Of a stretch of 64,000 nucleotides of DNA, positions 1 through 10,908 are shown one piece after another. Each line of letters begins with the position of its first letter. Position 1 is the first letter of the stretch. Where the stretch lies: the NCBI GenBank assembly GCA_025024175.1, contig QCXZ01000137.1, positions 11,656,001-11,720,000 of the forward strand, written 5' to 3'. The notes beneath the pieces are model-generated. The model was not told where the DNA came from and ran no database searches. It was given only the letters and a program-made list of their open reading frames with translations. Origin of the DNA: Rhyzopertha dominica. Lineage: Eukaryota > Arthropoda > Insecta > Coleoptera > Bostrichidae. The position numbers and the translations under genes are program-made.

Positions 1-318
1 AAACTAAGTTCATTATAATCTAAGTTTACTTGTTAACAGATTTTGTTTAAGCATTTCTTTCTAATTGATATAACAACGACAACAAAGGGAATGCCTAATT
101 TTATGGTTTTCAATTTAATCGCGTATAATATACAATTTATTACAGGCGACTGACATAGGAGGCGTTTTTAATGAATTTAAAAAACAAATACAACCGTATA
201 GACTTTTTAGCTCCTTAATGAAGCAAGATAAATTAAAAAAACCTGAGGTCGATATCTTTCTTATTTTCTTGGTTATGGTAGAAAACTGCGAACATATTAT
301 TGTTATTATTATTATTAA

Positions 319-352
<34 letters not shown>

Positions 353-1240
353 TTCTTTCATTAAAATTAGGTTATACTAAAACTGGTCACACGTCTTTGG
401 TATTACACTATCTGGCGCTTAGGTATTGAATGACCTAAAAATATTTTTTATGGAAGATCTTAATACTAAAGCAAATTAAGTTAATATTACATAAGGCTGC
501 AATATATCGAATAGTTTTCATGTACTGCTATATTGTATATACATCAGATCAGCAATACATATGTGAAGTTTCCTCCTGAACAAACTGCAAAACTAAAATC
601 TATTTTTCTCGATAAGATTGATATAATTTTTTTTTAATTTTACTACGTATTTGCTGCATACAGCGTAATCTTGTGTATGAAATTGAAAAATAGCTTATCG
701 ATCCTCAAATACCGATCCACTATTTTCACCAAAACACAAAAACCGAAAAGGTTACCTACTTATGGTTTTCAGATATATCTCGCTTGATTAACGAGCTATC
801 ATAAGCAATGGAAACATCTATAGGATGCATTAATTTTTTAAGATAGGTATATGGGAAAACATGACGTTTGCTTAAATGGTTTTGGTAAATGTAAGTTATT
901 TCACTTTGAAGGTATATAAATTACATTCTTCCTGATGGTATTAGCATGGTAATTAGACAAAAAGTGTTCAAAAACTTGACTAACTAGGTATCCATTGAGA
1001 GTATTTCAGATCAATAAATGTGTTTAGAACTTTTGAAGATAAACTTTCTAATAAACTATATGTCCCCTAGCGGGGTGAAGTTGTGTGTTGTTTCGAACAT
1101 AAAATAGTAAATCTTTTCAGGGGGTTAGTTCCAAGTAGTGGCGAAATGGACGAAAAAAACGCCGATAAATTCGTAAATGCATATAACAAATCCCACAAGA
1201 AATCATAATAGATAATGGCATAAAGAAATACGGTGTAGCT
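1..1240. other. AT-rich non-coding DNA, no gene seen
   Basis: No frame on either strand resembles a known protein. The only clear structure is the (TTA)n microsatellite listed separately. Confidence 0.6.
301..352. repeat. (TTA)n microsatellite
   Basis: About 52 bases of nearly uninterrupted TTA triplets, with a single phase slip near 319. No LINE tail is recognisable beside it. Confidence 0.95.
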
Positions 1241-1450
1241 ATACTCACAGCTTAACTGTACTACGATTTTTAAAGTAATGACTTAAACAACGCAAATAAA
1301 GGACAGCAATGTCCAAACAATGGGTATGGCGGACAGATCTTCGTCGACAGACAATGTCTGATTCTTCTACCACACGGTGGCTTTCAGGAGCAATATTCAA
1401 CTTCTCAAAGGACTAGTAAAGACAATAAAGCGCTAGGGTTGTGATCCTGT

Positions 1451-1530
1451 GACACTTTATTGTAATTATCAGGGCTACAGACACCTTTCCTGATATTTGA
1501 TGAACAATAACTTTAAATTACAAAAGTGTC
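1451..1530. repeat. Short interrupted inverted repeat
   Basis: GACACTTTATTGTAATT (1451-1467) pairs with AATTACAAAAGTGTC (1516-1530) apart from a two-base bulge. Nested inside, TATCAGG pairs with CCTGATA. Looks like a small palindromic MITE remnant with an insertion in the right arm; no target duplication was identified. Confidence 0.5.
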
Positions 1531-1599
1531 ATGAGAAATTTATTAACAGGATGTCAAAATTATTTCAAACCTAACTTATAAACACGAACATGTGCAGCG

Positions 1600-1870
1600 G
1601 GTCTGAACGTCATATTATAAGCTGCGTCTGGACGGCAACAATAGGAAAATGAGAGGTGCGCAACCGAAAAATTGCGAGACGCCCGTGCGAAATAAGTACG
1701 GCGTAATGCGGCCCTACTTATCAGTTTGTGTACGGCTCCTACATAAACGACACCGTGTTCCTGGTAACACCACGTCCAAAACCAAACGTCGGGACCGCTC
1801 TGTAGCTGGGAACAGCAGCAACAACTAGCAAAGCAACTTCAAATACCACTCAGCACTCACTGCTTGTGGA
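1600..1870. other. Moderately GC-rich non-coding segment
   Basis: Base composition rises relative to the flanks, with CpG dinucleotides kept. Some short open frames exist but none is recognisable. A five-copy GAA run follows at 1966-1980. It could be a small conserved element or an old repeat. Confidence 0.3.
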
Positions 1871-2239
1871 CGAAAAACCACATTCTATAGGTAATCGATT
1901 TTATTCTATATTCTAGCTAATTGGTATCTAATTAACCATCATTGTGTGTATGTAACTACTGAATAGAAGAAGAAGAAGAAACCGAGGTTGCTTCGTAGAG
2001 AATAAATATTTAGAAGAAGCTGATACCATTGCTAGATTCGGCCATCGACAGAAATATCATTTCCTATTTCTGCATTACATATATCGATATTGTGATTTTT
2101 TTAGATTAAGTAAGAAATTCTTTTTGCTAACTATGTTAACTCTTTTGGTCTCATAATTTTCCAGATTTATCTATGAGTTACTTAAGATTCCTTTTAGTTT
2201 TCTTCACACGAAAGCTAATTGCTTTCCTCTGAGGCTTTT

Positions 2240-3130
2240 ACATTTGAAGTGTAGAACGCTACCAGTTATCACTATACCCTTATATTGTAGACTGCGGTTA
2301 CCTCGTCTGCTGCTGTCGGAGTAAGAACCTGTTCAATCTCAATCTGCTTTTGGGGGCTGTGTCTAATAGCCGGTTTCTAAACAAAATTTCTGGAGTTGAA
2401 CTTGCTGATTCGGTCACGATGTGACGAAATAGGAAAGCCAATGAGTTTCGGGAACTCGGCGACCCTTCCTTCTCATAAAACGTGCCCCGTATATTTATAG
2501 CCGTCGAGACGCACGGGGCCAAATTTCATCCGGCCCTGCTGCAAGGAATATCTCATTTTCTATTTCCAAACTTTCGTCCGTACGCAGGGGTGTCTTTTCC
2601 TTTTAATGCTGATATAATCGTCGCTCTGTCAGAGGCGAGATTCGGAATGATGGATCTCCCACGGACTGAACTGACCCTAAAAGTAACTAAAGCACAATAA
2701 TTCTGGTGGTTCGTGAGCAATAATTTTCGGGCGGCAGATGGTTAGAGATTATTGCGATCCGGGGAGTTTGAGCGGCGGATGCCGCCGCTGAATTTGAGGA
2801 ATTTAACGCATATGGCGTTGAACTTGCTTATTGCGTTCGAGTCAGACTCGGCGTTATGTGTTCAGGCGAACTTGTGTAATACCGTAACCCCCGATAACAA
2901 GGGAAAGATATTGAATTAACCATCGGCGCGTTTTAAGCGCGGATAAGGGACTGGTAGTTTGCATAATGTACGAGGAGCACGGTGACGTTTCCTGTTTTCG
3001 ACGACTGCGGCGCCTACGACTGTCGCGCTTGCAAATTTTATCTTTGTATGTATGCAGCGATCGCTATCAAATTTTATTGCTTCCCTAAACGGTCTGGCGG
3101 GGAGCGAGTCCAACCCTTGCTGAAGTTGTA
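2240..3130. promoter_or_regulatory. GC-rich island 1, candidate conserved non-coding element
   Basis: GC- and CpG-richer than both flanks and without recognisable transposon sequence. Short frames are open on both strands over the same bases, which argues against a single protein. It contains a perfect hairpin at 2771-2789 (AGCGGCGG, 3-base loop, CCGCCGCT) and a second palindrome at 2838-2850 (CGAGT-CAG-ACTCG). Function is inference; cross-species alignment would decide. Confidence 0.35.
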
Positions 3131-3800
3131 TACATATCTGCCGTTATGAATTTATACGATATGGATATTCGCGTTTTTTTAAATGAATTTCAAACGTACT
3201 CCATGTTTGCGGGACAAGATTCTTTTGGAAAAAATAATATGTCGCATGACTAAAGTAGACGATATCTTCACCGAAATGATAGGGAATAGTCATACACCAC
3301 TAATCAAGAAAATGTAAAGGTTTGCTTATTGTTACATAGTACAGTACTCTATTACTTTCAAATACATTTAAGTATAAATAAATAAAAGCTAATACTGATA
3401 CTGTAATCTATTCACAATACTCCCGTTACAATTTGCATCTAGTTTGCTGTCGACAGTTGCATTTATGGCAAGGACGGAAAGATGGCCACTTGCTGACCTG
3501 CCATGATGGGATTTTTAATAAAAATAACAGTTTCCTTCAACCAAGATCAAGCATATTGACGCTACTTTGGTGAACATCCGACAGTTCGCTTTTGAAGAAT
3601 TTTGAGATGCATACCATTTTTTTAAACCAAGTAACTTTTTCTAGCAATTCGTGCTTTTATCGTTGCTTCATACAAACATGGAAATGATTAATCGCCGGAT
3701 TTTCCGTGAATGAAGATTTCACGATAGAGAGTGATACAAAATCCCCACATGGTGTTCGGTAGTATTACATTGTAAACTTTTACGTATATATGCGACTTTG
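3131..3800. other. AT-rich non-coding DNA
   Basis: I see no gene, repeat or regulatory pattern that I can support. Confidence 0.5.
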
Positions 3801-3811
3801 GCCTGAATCGG

Positions 3812-3885
3812 TTTTTGATAGTGCACTGGGTAAGCGTGTTTGACTATTGTTCAAAAGGTCCCGGGTTCAAATCTCGCTCAAAGCT
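3812..3885 (+). tRNA. tRNA-Asn-like gene or pseudogene (anticodon ATT)
   Basis: A complete 74-base cloverleaf can be drawn with canonical spacing. The acceptor stem 3812-3818/3878-3884 has 6 of 7 pairs including one G-U. The D stem 3821-3824/3834-3837 has 4 pairs, two of them G-U, with a GGG-containing loop. The anticodon stem 3839-3843/3851-3855 has five perfect pairs around a 7-base loop with T33, ATT at 34-36 and purine 37. The T stem 3861-3865/3873-3877 has 4 of 5 pairs with a TTCAAAT loop. Box A (TAGTGCACTGG) and box B (GGTTCAAATCT, two off consensus) are present. The middle resembles eukaryotic tRNA-Asn, whose usual anticodon is GTT, so this is more likely a tRNA pseudogene or a tRNA-derived SINE head than a working gene. 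Confidence 0.55.
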
Positions 3886-3889
3886 GGCA

Positions 3890-4640
3890 ATAATTTTCCA
3901 AAAATATATTTACCTGCAAACCCCATTTACATACTCCTATAACCATTAATTATACAAACAGGTAATAAAAAATCTTGACAAATTGTTATATTGAATGCTT
4001 CTTTGATGTCAGTGGTGACTTTAATGTTTGTGATACTGGCTGACTTGATATACGAAAATTAACCACAGAAGGGCAAATGGAATACTGATTTCGAAATTGA
4101 TATTTAAACTTTGTTTTAGATTATATGAAACTTTCTTTAATAACGTTTTTACCCAAAATAATAAATAATGATACTTCATGCTTTTTTTTTAATTTAATGA
4201 TACTCTGTATGTCTGGGCTCGATTCTTTTTGTGGCGGACATATTTTTTCAAAAAATAGAACTTTTTATTTTCCTGTTGTCAACTGCATCCGTGGACATAC
4301 TTTGTATTATGCAAATTTTAGCTGTAGGTACATTTTTAAAGAAGCAAGAATCCATGGGTTTAATAATATCTGCCAGAGTCTCTTCAAATGCACTAGATCC
4401 CTGAACGCCGAAACTAATAGTTTCTACGTTATTTGAATATGATTTATGTACATGTTTTTTTTAATTTGTGAATCATTTTTTTATAAAGCTTGTTAGTTAG
4501 CTGTTGGATCTAAAATCGACAAGATTAGTAAAACTGCAATAACAAATATGACAAATATCATAATTTTTAGTTTCCGAAAGTAAATTATTTCTTTGAAGAT
4601 GATAGAGTTAATGGATGGAGCTGTCCTAAACTTATTAGTT
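3890..4640. other. AT-rich non-coding DNA
   Basis: A 103-codon plus-strand frame (4125-4436) is open, but it is rich in codons expected by chance in AT-rich DNA and resembles nothing I know. I do not call it a gene. Confidence 0.45.
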
Positions 4641-4646
4641 CCCAAT

Positions 4647-4949
4647 TTATGGAAAATCAGAATATACATAAAAAACGCTAATATTATGATTCGTATAGAA
4701 GGTTATTAGAAACCCAAAAAATATACCAATAGTTAATAAAAATAAAAACTTGGAAAGCAAAATCCATTTATCTTTTGTACCCAATGTAGGATAGTTGGAC
4801 CACCACCCCGCTTTTTTCGTAATCACGCTCGAACCACACACTTGGCATCGCCAGCACACTATGCACTGTATTAAGTGTTCTGCTTTCTGGGTAAGCCGGT
4901 AATCTCCACCGCACCTGAGGCACTTATTTCGTTCAGGTTCAAAACTATA
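4647..4949 (-). CDS. Candidate terminal exon: Cys-rich zinc-type cluster plus membrane segment
   Basis: One hundred codons are open on the minus strand to a TAA stop. Near the start the predicted protein has a dense cysteine cluster, CLRC-G, then H-x3-C, CIVC, CWRC and CQVC-G, i.e. four overlapping CxxC pairs in about 30 residues, the usual look of a zinc-binding module. A charged stretch follows (ITKKAGWW...GTKDKW), then a roughly 20-residue hydrophobic segment (FLFLLTIGIFFGFLITFY) and a short tail. There is no nearby ATG; an in-frame TGA lies at 4950-4952, and acceptor-like AG sites sit just upstream, so an internal or last exon is possible. Its 5' edge overlaps the end of the foldback element, so transposon origin is the main alternative. 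I cannot name a family. Confidence 0.35.
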   Translation of the reverse strand, partial: YSFEPERNKCLRCGGDYRLTQKAEHLIQCIVCWRCQVCGSSVITKKAGWWSNYPTLGTKDKWILLSKFLFLLTIGIFFGFLITFYTNHNISVFYVYSDFP

Positions 4950-6112
4950 TCACTGACAACCGAAGAAAATGATTAGTCCTCGTATCTACATTTACATGAT
5001 TAAAAAATGAATACCGAATTTTGTTGCTGCTATACGGGGTNCGCCATCTAAAACTCCCCAGGTTCGTATTTTCTTTGTTTTTTTAGGTGCAACCTCAAGT
5101 TATATATCAAATTGTAGGTCTTTCCGAACTCTCTAAAAATAGCATAGTGAGGGTCTAAAATTTTGATATTTTGCAAATAAAGTTAATTTTGGTAAATATT
5201 TTTTAACATTACCCCGTATAATAAATGTTGCTTCATAGTTGGATGCCGATTTATGTTTTCTTCAATTTGTGTCATTGCCATGTATTTTTACTCCTTCTTA
5301 GTGAAAAACAAGAAAAACTAGTCGCCGCCATGTTCTGGTATAGGGCCGTTCACTATTTTTTAAGTGTTAGTTTAGTAGCTTATTATGGTACAAATTATGC
5401 CTACGTACCCATCGCTGCNCACAAAACCCCANAATTTTGANTAACTTTTAAATAAATCAAGTTCGTTCTAAAGAGAGAGAGGCTAGAAAGCGAAACCCTG
5501 CGATGAGGCTAGTTTGGTTTTCTACATCGCCTACTAGCCTCGTTACGGAGTTTCATTTTCTAGCCTCTCTCTCTCTTTAGAATGAACTTTCTTCTTGATT
5601 TATTTAAAAGTTACTCAAAATTTTGGGGTTTTGTGTGCAGCGATGGGTACGTAGGCATAATTTGTACCATAATAAACTACTAAACTAACACTTAAAAAAT
5701 TGTGAACGGCCCTATACCAGAACATGGCGGCGACTAGTTTTTCTTGTTTTTCACTAAGAAGGAGTAAAAATTACGCATACATGGCAATGACACAAATTGA
5801 AGAAGACAAAAGTTGGCATTCAACTGTGAAGCAATATTTATTATACGAGGTAAGGTTAAAAAATTTACAAAAAATAACTTTAAACACAAAATATGATAAT
5901 CTGCAAAAATTTTTTTGGACACCCAGTAAGCTATTTTTTTACATATAACTTAAAGTTGTACGTAAAAAAATTAAGAAAATACGAGCCTGGAGAGTTTTAG
6001 ATGGCGGACCCCGTATAGCAGCAACAAAATTCGGTATTCATTTTTTAATCATGTAAATGTAGATACGAGGACTAATCATTTTCTTCGGTTGTCAGTGATA
6101 TAGTTTTGAACC
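4936..6112. mobile_element. Foldback element 1: about 0.58-kb inverted arms, 20-base loop
   Basis: The left arm (4936-5512) is the reverse complement of the right arm (5533-6112), with a central loop of about 20 bases. The outer 95 bases of each arm are almost identical; divergence concentrates around 5100-5230 versus 5835-5990. Inside each arm, at 5035 and 6013, lies an inverted terminus TATACGGGG(T)CCGCCAT flanked by TA, typical of Tc1/mariner-type insertions. Only the right side continues into a second such terminus, reading GGCGGACCCTGTATA on the plus strand (ends 6127). Frames open inside the arms have no recognisable product. If transcribed it would form a very long double-stranded hairpin. 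Confidence 0.85.
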
Positions 6113-6229
6113 TTGGCGGACCCTGTATATATTTGTTTGAACATGTGATACATTGCACAGTTAAAATTAGAGAACATTAATTTAAACCCTATGTTCGTAG
6201 TATTTGTTTTTTCTCAGGTTTTATAAATG

Positions 6230-7660
6230 CACGTTGTACTGGTTTAACTATTTTGCTGCATCTTCAGTAAGCTCGTGTAGTTCTTGTAACGATCCTTTAA
6301 AACAAATACCAGGACATTCCCAAGCCAAGTGGGAAACTGTCTGTTCATCGGCACCACATCTTTCACATCGAGAGTTTTCTTCAACCCCACTGAGTCAGAG
6401 TTTTCCAGCATATTCCATGGTCAGTACGAATTCTGTTCAGATTGCACCATTCTCTTCTTTTAAGGGAAAAGCCAGCGACCTTAATAGTTGGGTCTTTTAT
6501 AATGTTGCAGTTCTTCACTTCTTGCGCTCTCCATTGTTCCTTCCAATGATCGTTAACAGTAAAGTTAAGTAAGTTACTGGCAGTTAATATAGAAGGTATT
6601 CTTGACTTTAACCTTAACCGATGTGTTGTTAGAGGAGCTATATCATCATGGATGGGAAGAGTCAAATTGTTAATACACTTTTCAAACTGTTGTTTAAGAC
6701 AAGCTAGTCGTGTTGTTTTTGGAGGCGCTATATTGCCTAATAACGGTGACCATTGAACTGGTGTTGATCGGATTGTGCCTGTTAATATGCGCATAGCCTG
6801 ATTTAGTTGTATGTACATCTATAAGATTTGTATGATGACTGTTTAGCCATACTGGTGCACAATATTTAGCAGAGGAAAAAACTAACGCAGCTACACTAAT
6901 TTTTAAAGTTTTAGCATCAGCTCCCCAAGAAGTATTTGCACGTTTTTGCACAATGTTGATGCTAGTTTTAACTTTCTCTGACGGTATTTTTTCAGGTGTT
7001 TTATATATGTTAATGATCTATCAAGGGTAACCCCTAGGTACTTTGTAGTACTCTCATACACAACACCAAGTCGTTGCCGAGCCTGACGGTGGTTTAGATG
7101 AAAAGCTGCCACTTTTGTTTTATGTGTATTAGGATGAAGACCGCATTTTTTAAAGTTCACTGATTACTTGAAGGTCTTGTGTGAGGATCAGTTCACTGTG
7201 ATTTAAGCTTGAATTTTGTGTAGCGATGGCCAAGTCGTCTGCATAAATAAATTTCCTTGATGTTGTAATTGGCAAGTCTGCGGTATAAATATTAAACAGG
7301 AGCAGAGCCAGTACAGATCCTTATGGAAGTCCACTCTGAAGGCTTCTGAAACTACTTGTCTGGCCATTCGGGTGTACTTTGAATAGTTTGTCGCTCAGCA
7401 CGGTTAAGTAGTTTAATGAAAGCTGTGCATGGAACTACTTGGCACAGCTTAAGTAACAGGCCGTCTTTCCACACAGTGTCAAATGCGAATGCAGCAGTCA
7501 AATCAATAAATGCAGCAGACGCTTTAAGTTTTTTTCTGAAATCCTTTCTCAATGTGAGAGATAGCACGTGATCGCAGCAGTTTCTTTGTGGCATTAACCC
7601 AGCTTGTTCTAGAGGTATAATATTACTTGCGTAGAGCAGAAACCAACGATCAGATTGCAA
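6230..7660 (-). pseudogene. 5'-truncated non-LTR retrotransposon (LINE) reverse transcriptase, jockey-like
   Basis: Read from 7660 downwards, the frames give a reverse transcriptase from the finger/palm region to the C-terminus: IPLEQAG, RT block A as AAFIDLTAA...DTVW, the LP-x-GSV block, the catalytic YADD (7234-7245) in FIYADDLAIA, then NTHKTKVAAFHLN, YLGVTLDRSLTY, the thumb, a TPVQWSPLLGNIAPP block, and a Cys-rich tail (CERCGADEQTVSHLAWECP) near 6250-6375. It is dead: an in-frame TAA at 7321-7323 interrupts the GLPQGS block, block A carries inserted residues, and several frameshifts break the body. The 5' end fades near 7640. The YADD box and block order support the LINE assignment strongly; the clade is a judgement from motif style. 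Confidence 0.9.
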
Positions 7661-7689
7661 ATTAAATCATGTGAAGGATTTAAAACAGT

Positions 7690-8310
7690 TTTGTTTGCCT
7701 GCTTGAGATCCTGTGCATTTGCAAATCCGGAATAAAGGTTTCCCGTACTAGGTTTATCCTCCAGCGTATATGTAATCGACATTTGCTTGCTTTCATACAA
7801 TCCACGAGGGTATCGAGCGCATAGCGAAATAAATTATTCCATTCAAAGACCCTACATAATACTGAATATCGAAACTGTAACAACCGATCGAGAAACTTGC
7901 TCTTTGCATGGGGAAATTGCATTATGCGGAGAGTCATTTAAATTTCAAAAATGTTCAATAATTCCTGCCCGTTTTTGCACGAGAGAAACATTATATTCTC
8001 GGATATTATTGACATCGGCCCGACAGGTTCGTGATGTAAATCTATATCACAGAATAAATCCATCTTCGAATGCAAATGAGCAGTCATTTTAGTGGAATCT
8101 GATGTTTATCAAATCAGCTGTTCAACGAGCTCGGTTCGCTCGCGAGATATGCCGTGTACTGACAAGTGGTGGAAGGCTTTAGGATACTGCCCGTTAACCA
8201 GCTTGTTCGGTATTTTCTCGCGTTATTTGGGGCATACCATTTTGAATTCCCCATCTGCGATTCCACTGGTTAATTACGGAATAGCTTCGATGAATAACAA
8301 TTCCATTGCA
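7690..8310. promoter_or_regulatory. GC-rich island 2, candidate conserved non-coding element
   Basis: Begins just upstream of the LINE break. CpG is retained and no repeat is recognised. It includes the imperfect palindrome CGAGC...GCTCG at 8126-8142. Short frames occur on both strands without a plausible protein. A regulatory role is inferred from composition only. Confidence 0.3.
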
Positions 8311-8815
8311 TCGTGACGAAAAAATAATTTGTACGTACGAGTATTGATCTCTGACTATAATATACGACGAAATATCTTATACACAAAACTGAATGTACGC
8401 GATGTTCTATAACAATTCTGCCTTATAAAAATTAATTTTTACAGTCTGTGTTAAAACAGGACTGCAGGAAGTGAAAGAATTCAATGATGAGCACTGTACA
8501 AATCTATGACTACTTCAGAAAATATTGCTTCTGCCAGTAATATCATTTTAGAAGATTGATAGATTGTGGCGAAGCCTATTTCAGAGCATTCTACATTTTC
8601 TCTAAACATGGGCTTTACATGGTTTATAACTTGTGGGAATGCTTTCGTTCAGATGAATTCCGGGATGCTTGATGCTTGTCTAGCGCTGCATTGTACGTTG
8701 TGGATCGATTAAATCATAATTCGAAGAGTTGATGCATTCTGGTTCTCTATAATTATAATATTTTGTGCTTAATGGAATAGTGAAGGTCTCTTTTATTACA
8801 GGTCCAGTAGGGAAC
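8311..8815. other. AT-rich non-coding DNA
   Basis: Nothing I can support as a gene or repeat. Confidence 0.5.
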
Positions 8816-8822
8816 TCGTGGT

Positions 8823-9111
8823 GTTTCTGTACAGTTGTGTATCATTAACACTTTCACCACAAGGAGCGCAGTGTGAGCTATACACCAAATCACCGATTGC
8901 TATGCAGTCCCATGTTCTGATCAGCTTGACACCAGATGCTTTCCTTCCATAGTGGGACCTAAACCTTCGCTAGACAGTAATCGGTTACTTGATTTCTGTT
9001 AGCCACACAACACACTGAGCATTCTCCAGGGAGGAAAGCCATTTTTACGATATAGCTCACACAGTGCTCCTTGTGGAGAAAGTATAGAATCAGACACAGT
9101 TGTACAGAAAC
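8823..9111. repeat. Inverted duplication, 59-60-base arms
   Basis: The left arm 8823-8881 and right arm 9052-9111 are about 80% reverse-complementary, starting GTTTCTGTACA at each outer end. Partial further matching inside (ACCGATTGCTATGCAGTC against ACCGATTACTGTCTAGCG) suggests that the arms were longer and the left one lost sequence. Read outward-in, both arms can encode a similar peptide (S-x-H-x-APCGES), so this may be two inverted copies of a coding scrap rather than a MITE. Confidence 0.65.
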
Positions 9112-9149
9112 TTCATAGATAGATGGTCTTATTGTTAACACTCTTCCAC

Positions 9150-10800
9150 TAAACGGAAGATGAACGACATTTAATCAGTCTGTAATTTTATTCTGTTCTT
9201 AAATGCAGGCATTTCATTAATTTTGATGCTGACTGTACCTAGTTGTCTATATTTCTTTGCACTTTGTTAATAGATTTTTGCACAGTATTTCGTTCTATTT
9301 TCATCCCCTTGCTTACTATTTTTCTATGAATTTATTTTCCATCAGGTTTACATTTTGATAACTTTCAGTATTTGGAAATCGGTTCATATGCACTTTTCAA
9401 AGAGCACAAAATAACATTATTGAGATCGTGTTATAAATAATAAATAATAAGGTATAAAACACCCCATGTGCTTATGTTTATTATGTAATAAGGACAGACA
9501 TATTACGTATCATGTTGCTACCACATTAATGTTCATAACGTCCTGCTTGTTGCTCCCCAAAGGCTATAAAAGCAACTATGCACTTCATAACATGGAAATA
9601 TTGCGCGGCTTGAGAATGCTGGAAGAGTATTTGCATGAAGATATTTGTGTCATGTTCATTAAGAGCTTAGAATATAGCCTATATTGGTTGATGGAATTTT
9701 ATTAATGCAACTTTATAGGCTGCGAATAATAGGCTCTGTGAATAAACCTATTGATGAAAACTGAATTAAGTCAATGTGTAAAAACACGGAAACAAGCCAA
9801 AGTAATACTTAATTTTTAGAGACCTCCTTTTCCGTATTGCCGAATTGGTAAATTCTATGCGTCGATACTCTTTACAGTAATATTTTTAAAGGAAAATTTT
9901 CATACTGTGCCAATTTCTCAACAAGAAAATTAGGTTTGACTTGTATTTGGTATTTATTATACCGCCGTCGTTAGCCTCTTAATTATTTCCTCTGTATATG
10001 AGTGATTTAAATGTACGGAACTATAGTTTTAATAACACTGATAATTCCTTATTTAAATAAGTGTTTCCATTAAGTACCTATATAAAAGCAGAATTTTAAA
10101 ATACATAACGACTTTACAGAATGTGCTTGTTTAAGTAGTTCTCAAAAATAGCTAGGAAATCAAGAATGACCAAATACGTATATCAGACATGTGAAATTGT
10201 TGGTATTAAATGACCATTTTGTTATATTTTGATTTCACACTACTTTTGTACCACTTTTTTTGTTATATTGTCAATTAATTGTTTGCGGTTTTGTCACTTC
10301 TTTGGCCGTTCCAACAATTCCTTTCAAATCAGTGACCTAGGCTATAAAAGTTGATAACAGATCAACTATTGAGGTCAACAGTGGTATCGAAAATAATGAT
10401 TTATTAAATAAGGAGCAATTAAATTGGGTAAGTGAATTTTTTTATAATATGTTGAATTCTAAAAGTCTCTATTTGATATTTACTTATTTTCCAGAATAAT
10501 TTGTTATGTTCATTCGTCACTATCAATTATAGCATGTTACTGAACAGAAGTAGATCTTTTGTTTAGGAAGAGTTTGGTTTCTCGAAAAGGAACACAACTA
10601 TGTATGGTATATGTTCATGCTATACAAAAATACAAACATTGCTGCCCATCGTGTTTACAGTCACCGCAAAAAGTCCAAACAAAAACTTCAATTTTTTTTT
10701 CGGATACACAAGCAAAAAACTATTATCTTAAGTTAAATATTATTAGTTGTGGAACGGTTAAAGCTTGGGAGCTGCTGGCGCTACATCTGATGATGTTAAA
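9150..10800. other. AT-rich non-coding DNA
   Basis: It contains a short ATAAATAATAAATAATAA run near 9433-9450. The frames at 9466-9705 and 10559-10810 have no recognisable features and are likely chance openings. Confidence 0.45.
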
Positions 10801-10818
10801 AGGATACTAGCTGGAGAG

Positions 10819-10908
10819 CCTTGTTAGTTTAATAGAAAAGCACGCCAGAGCACCATCGTGGTTGCATAGGGTTCGATTCCCTGCTGAAGGACGTAAATTT
10901 TTTTTTTT
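10819..10908 (+). repeat. Decayed tRNA-like pol III unit (SINE head or tRNA pseudogene)
   Basis: A near-perfect box B, GGTTCGATTCC (10870-10880), sits in a good T arm (stem 10867-10871/10879-10883). Spacing back to 10819 is canonical for a 73-base tRNA, but only the outer four acceptor pairs and three anticodon-stem pairs remain, and the D arm is poor. A T run at 10898-10908 would act as a pol III terminator. Confidence 0.4.

Noticed and set aside
4125..4436. 103-codon plus-strand frame as a gene
   Set aside because: Composition is what AT-rich DNA gives by chance; no domain, signal or splice context.
5225..5948. Frames in the foldback arms as genes
   Set aside because: They are mirror readings of one inverted sequence, contain Ns, and have no recognised product.
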